From Niastella sp966212235 (lineage in GTDB: Bacteria; Bacteroidota; Bacteroidia; Chitinophagales; Chitinophagaceae), in assembly GCA_966212235.1 (NCBI GenBank), contig CBIHPP010000019.1, positions 62,001-126,000 of the forward strand: DNA of 64,000 nt, written 5' to 3'. Under the pieces are notes generated by a model, which ran no database searches, was not told the origin of the DNA, and saw only the letters and a list, made by a program, of their open reading frames with translations. The stretch's first letter is position 1, and each line of letters opens with the position of its first letter. This document shows positions 60,830 through 64,000 of the stretch, piece after piece. The position numbers and the translations under genes are program-made.

Positions 60830-63424
60830 TTATTCGTTCTTTCCAGAGGCCGGTTCTATCAGTTTTCCAAAGAAAATGGCATTTAAAAACAGTTTGGTGC
60901 CGCCCAGCCAAAAGGCCCTGAAATTGGGATTGTCCGCTATAGAAATAACACGGCCGGCGCCCAATGTGTTCACCAGTACAGCCGCGGAATTTTTTACGGC
61001 ATCGTAGTTCTCTTTTGTTACAAACCCGCTTTGCAGTGGCTTATCGCCATAAACCAGCGGATTGGAATACGGGTTTTTATTTCGCTCGGGGTAAACGGCA
61101 TTGGCTTTGAACAGATCCACAAATGGATAATTATAACCGTAAGCAAGCGGGTGGCTCAAATCGGTGATGGCCCTGAAAATAGCGCCATTCATTCTTTGAG
61201 CGCCGGTGCGGTTTTCCCGTTCGGCGTAAGCAATTAGTTTTGCTGTATCTTCTTTTGGTTTTTTAAAAGTTACATTGGTTAAGCCATTCTGCGCAGCCCA
61301 TTGAACGGCTTCTTCGGTAACAATGAAAGTGCCGCCAGCCTGGATCCAGTTGCGCAACTTTTCTTTATCAAGGTTATTGTAGCCAGTACCGCCCACCATA
61401 ATGAGGGTATTGTATTTATTCAAATCGGCCCGGTTAAATACGGGTACCTCGAGGTGCGTAGATGGGATGTTAAACTGCTGGTCGAGCAAAAACCATATTT
61501 CTCCGGCATCGGTAGCGTTTACGCCTGTGCCCGTAAGCATGGCAATGCTGGGTTGTGCAACCGGTCGCATTTTAGAACTTCCCAGGTCGCTGCCACTGAT
61601 CACATTACCTGTATTGGTTGCATATACCCGAATGCCATTTTGTTCCGCAATATCTTTAATCACCTGATAAAGCCTGTCGGCATCCATCGTTTGCGCTTTT
61701 ACCGGTATACAAATGGTGCCGTAATTAAACTTCCTGTTACCATCCTGAACAGGTATTTCAAAAACATTGGTGGCCGTACGCACAGTGATACTGGCTTCCT
61801 GCAAGGCATACAACGCACGCGGCGCATAATATTCATCCCAGTCAAACAGGTAGGCGTAATTGCTTTTTCCGCCGGCCATGGTGCCGGTTGGCAACACGGC
61901 TTTATCAACTTTTGTTCCCATCAGCGATGCGGAAAAGCGCGCTGTATTTAATTCGGCGTAGGGTAAGCCAAAAGCCAGTGGTAGGGTCCAGGCGGTAATG
62001 TCGTAAAACAGGCTGTCTTTATAATTGAGCGTTTTATCAAAAATAGCCCTGATCACTTTGTATTGGGTTTGATGGGCCGGTACTACAAATGCATTGTTTT
62101 TTTCAAAAGAAAATCCATCTGCCTGCAATGCCGTATTCAGATCATATACCTCAATCTGTTGGCGGCGAAGCATATCAACAAAGAGCATGGTCTTGGTTTT
62201 ATCGCGGGTGCTGCCGAATACATATCCTTTTACGGGCGCTGCGGCGGCTTCGGCCAATGCGTTCTTATAAAAATCCCGCTGGTAGGTGAGGAATTCTTTT
62301 CGCAATGCCTTGGCCCCTTCCAGGGTAGACAGGGTAGTGGTAAACTGATTTTTTATAGTGAACGGAAAACGCAGGATGCCGTTCTCTGTTTTTTGCGCAT
62401 GTCCCCGCGAGGAAGCCTGTTCAAATAAAATACCAATGGCGCCATTTATATCGGGGTAGGTAGAACCTTTGCCATAATAAAAGTCATCATAGTTTTCGCG
62501 GGTGAAGTACATGGAGCCGATGCGGTCTAAAAAAGCGGCATGAAAGGCGCCCAGTTTACCGGTGAGTTCCTGGTTGCCGGCCGGCGTTAACGGATTTACC
62601 CGCGAAGGCACGCCGGGTTGAAAAAAGAAAGTAGCATTGCTGCCCTGTTCATGATGATCGGTTAAAATATTGGGTTTCCATTTATGAAACCATTGTAACC
62701 TGTTACGGCTTTCAATATGTACCAGGGGTAACCAGTCGCGGTTCAAATCGAACCAGTAATGGTTGAAACGGCTGCCGGGCCATACTTCATTGAATTCGCG
62801 GCTATCGGCATCAGTGACCAGGTTTTTGCTTTTATGCTGGTTCACCCAGGTGCTGAAGCGTTGTAAACCATCGGGGTTGAAGGAAGGGTCAAAGAGGATC
62901 ACGGTATTTTCCAGCAATTCATTGATTTGTTTTCCCTGCGCGGCTGCCAGGTAATAGGCGCTTATTAAAGCCGCATTGGCGCCGCTCGATTCGTTGCCAT
63001 GGATGGAGTGGCCGATGTACACCACAATGGGCATATTGGCTATATCGAGTGAACCGGACTTTTGCGGGTCGCTTAACTGAACGTGTTGTTCTCTGATGGC
63101 TTCCAGCCGCTGGTGATTTTGCGGGGAAGTAATGATCAGCAACACCTGCGGACGGCTTTCATAGGTAAATCCCATTCTTTCCAGCTTAACCCGGTCGGGG
63201 GCCGCCGCCGCAATGGCCTGCATATAATTTACCAGCCGGTCGTGCGTAACATGCCATTCGCCGGGTTCGTGGTAAATAATGTCTTTAGGCTTGGGGATAG
63301 CGGGATTGTAGGTAACACTGTCGGGCAGATAATAAGCAAGGTCCTGGGCTGAAGCGGTATTTATAAAAAACAGCAAACAGGACACTATCTTCCATACACG
63401 ATTGTATGAATCTAACTTTCTCAT
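60830..63424 (-). CDS. Exported M14-family zinc carboxypeptidase
   Basis: An 864-residue peptidase with signal peptide (SCLLFFINTASA|Q). The M14 catalytic domain includes the HxxE zinc motif in YIGHSIHGNESSG, FDPSFNPDGLQRF, and the third zinc His near LTDHHEQGSNATFFFQPG, followed by the late ILFEQASSRGH region. The C-terminal half (from about 430) has a Rossmann-like segment (NTLIMVGGTGYNNLDKEKLRNWIQAGGTFIVTEEAVQWA), as in long M14 proteins of Bacteroidota. It likely digests external peptides. Confidence 0.92.
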   Translation of the reverse strand: MRKLDSYNRVWKIVSCLLFFINTASAQDLAYYLPDSVTYNPAIPKPKDIIYHEPGEWHVTHDRLVNYMQAIAAAAPDRVKLERMGFTYESRPQVLLIITSPQNHQRLEAIREQHVQLSDPQKSGSLDIANMPIVVYIGHSIHGNESSGANAALISAYYLAAAQGKQINELLENTVILFDPSFNPDGLQRFSTWVNQHKSKNLVTDADSREFNEVWPGSRFNHYWFDLNRDWLPLVHIESRNRLQWFHKWKPNILTDHHEQGSNATFFFQPGVPSRVNPLTPAGNQELTGKLGAFHAAFLDRIGSMYFTRENYDDFYYGKGSTYPDINGAIGILFEQASSRGHAQKTENGILRFPFTIKNQFTTTLSTLEGAKALRKEFLTYQRDFYKNALAEAAAAPVKGYVFGSTRDKTKTMLFVDMLRRQQIEVYDLNTALQADGFSFEKNNAFVVPAHQTQYKVIRAIFDKTLNYKDSLFYDITAWTLPLAFGLPYAELNTARFSASLMGTKVDKAVLPTGTMAGGKSNYAYLFDWDEYYAPRALYALQEASITVRTATNVFEIPVQDGNRKFNYGTICIPVKAQTMDADRLYQVIKDIAEQNGIRVYATNTGNVISGSDLGSSKMRPVAQPSIAMLTGTGVNATDAGEIWFLLDQQFNIPSTHLEVPVFNRADLNKYNTLIMVGGTGYNNLDKEKLRNWIQAGGTFIVTEEAVQWAAQNGLTNVTFKKPKEDTAKLIAYAERENRTGAQRMNGAIFRAITDLSHPLAYGYNYPFVDLFKANAVYPERNKNPYSNPLVYGDKPLQSGFVTKENYDAVKNSAAVLVNTLGAGRVISIADNPNFRAFWLGGTKLFLNAIFFGKLIEPASGKNE

Positions 63425-63497
63425 GATGACGCTGGTGTTTGGTTGACAAAGGTTAAGGATTCAAGATAGTACAAATGAGGCAAAAAGCAGGGAGTTG

Positions 63498-63521
63498 CCC
63501 CTGAGCGTAGCTGAAGAGTCG
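63498..63521. repeat. Dispersed repeat, diverged copy 2 (reverse orientation)
   Basis: cccctgagcgtagctgaaga resembles the reverse complement of the element at 60127-60149, with two positions swapped and one changed. Confidence 0.5.
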
Positions 63522-63641
63522 AAATGCGCCTTGAGTAATAAATGGCCTTTAAATCAACAATTTAAAGGCTTTTGGTGTTATTGAACCTGCCTGTTGGCAT
63601 CGCCCCAGGTGAGGGTAATAGCCCCTTTGGGCCATTAAATG

Positions 63642-63649
63642 TATATTTG
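63642..63649 (+). promoter_or_regulatory. -7 element of mnmA
   Basis: TATATTTG matches TAnnTTTG exactly and lies 18 nt before the mnmA ATG; transcription would start near 63656. Confidence 0.55.
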
Positions 63650-63667
63650 CAAGCTAATTTTAAGGAT

Positions 63668-64000
63668 ATGAGCCGGAAAGGAAAAGTTTTGGTGGCAATG
63701 AGCGGCGGTATTGATAGTACCGTAACTGCCCTGATGCTCAATGATCAGGGTTATGAAGTAGTGGGAATTACCATGAAAACATGGGATTATGCTACCAGTG
63801 GCGGTGGTAAAAAAGAAACCGGCTGCTGTAATATCGATTCTTTCAACGATGCCCGCATGGCTGCCGTGCAGCACGGGTTTCCCCATTATATTCTTGATAT
63901 CAGGGATGAGTTCGGCGATTTTGTGATCGAAAATTTTGTAGAAGAATACCTGGCTGGCCGCACACCCAATCCCTGTGTCATGTGCAATACGCATATTAAA
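63668..64000 (+). CDS. mnmA: tRNA 2-thiouridylase MnmA (5' part, cut by right edge)
   Basis: MnmA adds the 2-thio group to wobble uridine 34 of Lys, Glu and Gln tRNAs. The first 111 codons are visible: MSRKGKVLVAMSGGIDSTVTA contains the PP-loop SGGIDST, EVVGITMKTWDYA follows, and the catalytic cysteine region GRTPNPCVMCNTHIK is the last part seen. The reading frame runs off the window. Confidence 0.95.
   Translation, partial: MSRKGKVLVAMSGGIDSTVTALMLNDQGYEVVGITMKTWDYATSGGGKKETGCCNIDSFNDARMAAVQHGFPHYILDIRDEFGDFVIENFVEEYLAGRTPNPCVMCNTHIK

Overview
The window is a 64 kb chromosomal stretch from a Bacteroidota bacterium, most likely a member of the Chitinophagaceae. The indications are: a SprA-type type IX secretion gene next to ruvA, a secreted protein with a type A C-terminal sorting domain, the futalosine menaquinone genes mqnB and mqnD, head-GIN (DUF2807) lipoproteins, many short lipoproteins, and Bacteroidota-type promoters (-7 motif TAnnTTTG). 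I see no rRNA, tRNA, prophage, IS element, CRISPR array or conjugation gene. The genus call is inference; the phylum call is firm.

Layout. 1-8.6 kb: sprA (cut by the left edge) and ruvA on the minus strand, then fabH, a PLP sulfur-amino-acid enzyme, an amidohydrolase lipoprotein and a GNAT acetyltransferase. 8.9-13 kb: an S41 protease, fabD, and a pterin block (two tandem 6-pyruvoyl-tetrahydropterin synthase paralogs and folE). 13.2-19 kb: mqnB, mqnD, a lipoprotein, a phosphotransferase, a photolyase and a class IV aminotransferase. 19.3-30.1 kb: an orphan NarL-type regulator, a gene-free 0.8 kb stretch with DnaA-box-like sites and an unassigned terminator, then the ligase-associated DNA repair genes (helicase, ligase, exonuclease), interrupted by a secreted T9SS cargo protein and a di-heme cytochrome c. 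30.2-43 kb: a periplasmic binding protein, guaA, two head-GIN paralogs, and divergent pbpC and alpha-2-macroglobulin genes. 43-52 kb: small lipoproteins, a fused oligopeptide ABC ATPase, a DUF1415 protein, a 1297-residue TraB/GumN protein and queA. 52-64 kb: two lipocalin-like paralogs, an esterase, lysC, an Ldh-family and a Gfo/Idh-family oxidoreductase, an L,D-transpeptidase-like protein, ssb, an M14 carboxypeptidase and the start of mnmA.

The genes are mostly core housekeeping and cell-envelope genes. The unexpected content lies in the DNA between and inside them. (i) Four 42-bp units, each centred on a palindrome, are spaced exactly 42 bp apart upstream of the Ldh-family gene, and the palindrome is kept even where its sequence differs. 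(ii) Short GC-rich palindromes and degenerate 'word' repeats, which are typical of the spacers here, also lie in frame inside coding regions, notably all three ligase-associated repair genes and pbpC. (iii) One terminator hairpin occurs three times, each time between convergent genes. (iv) The photolyase reading frame has its conserved N-terminus upstream of any usual start codon.
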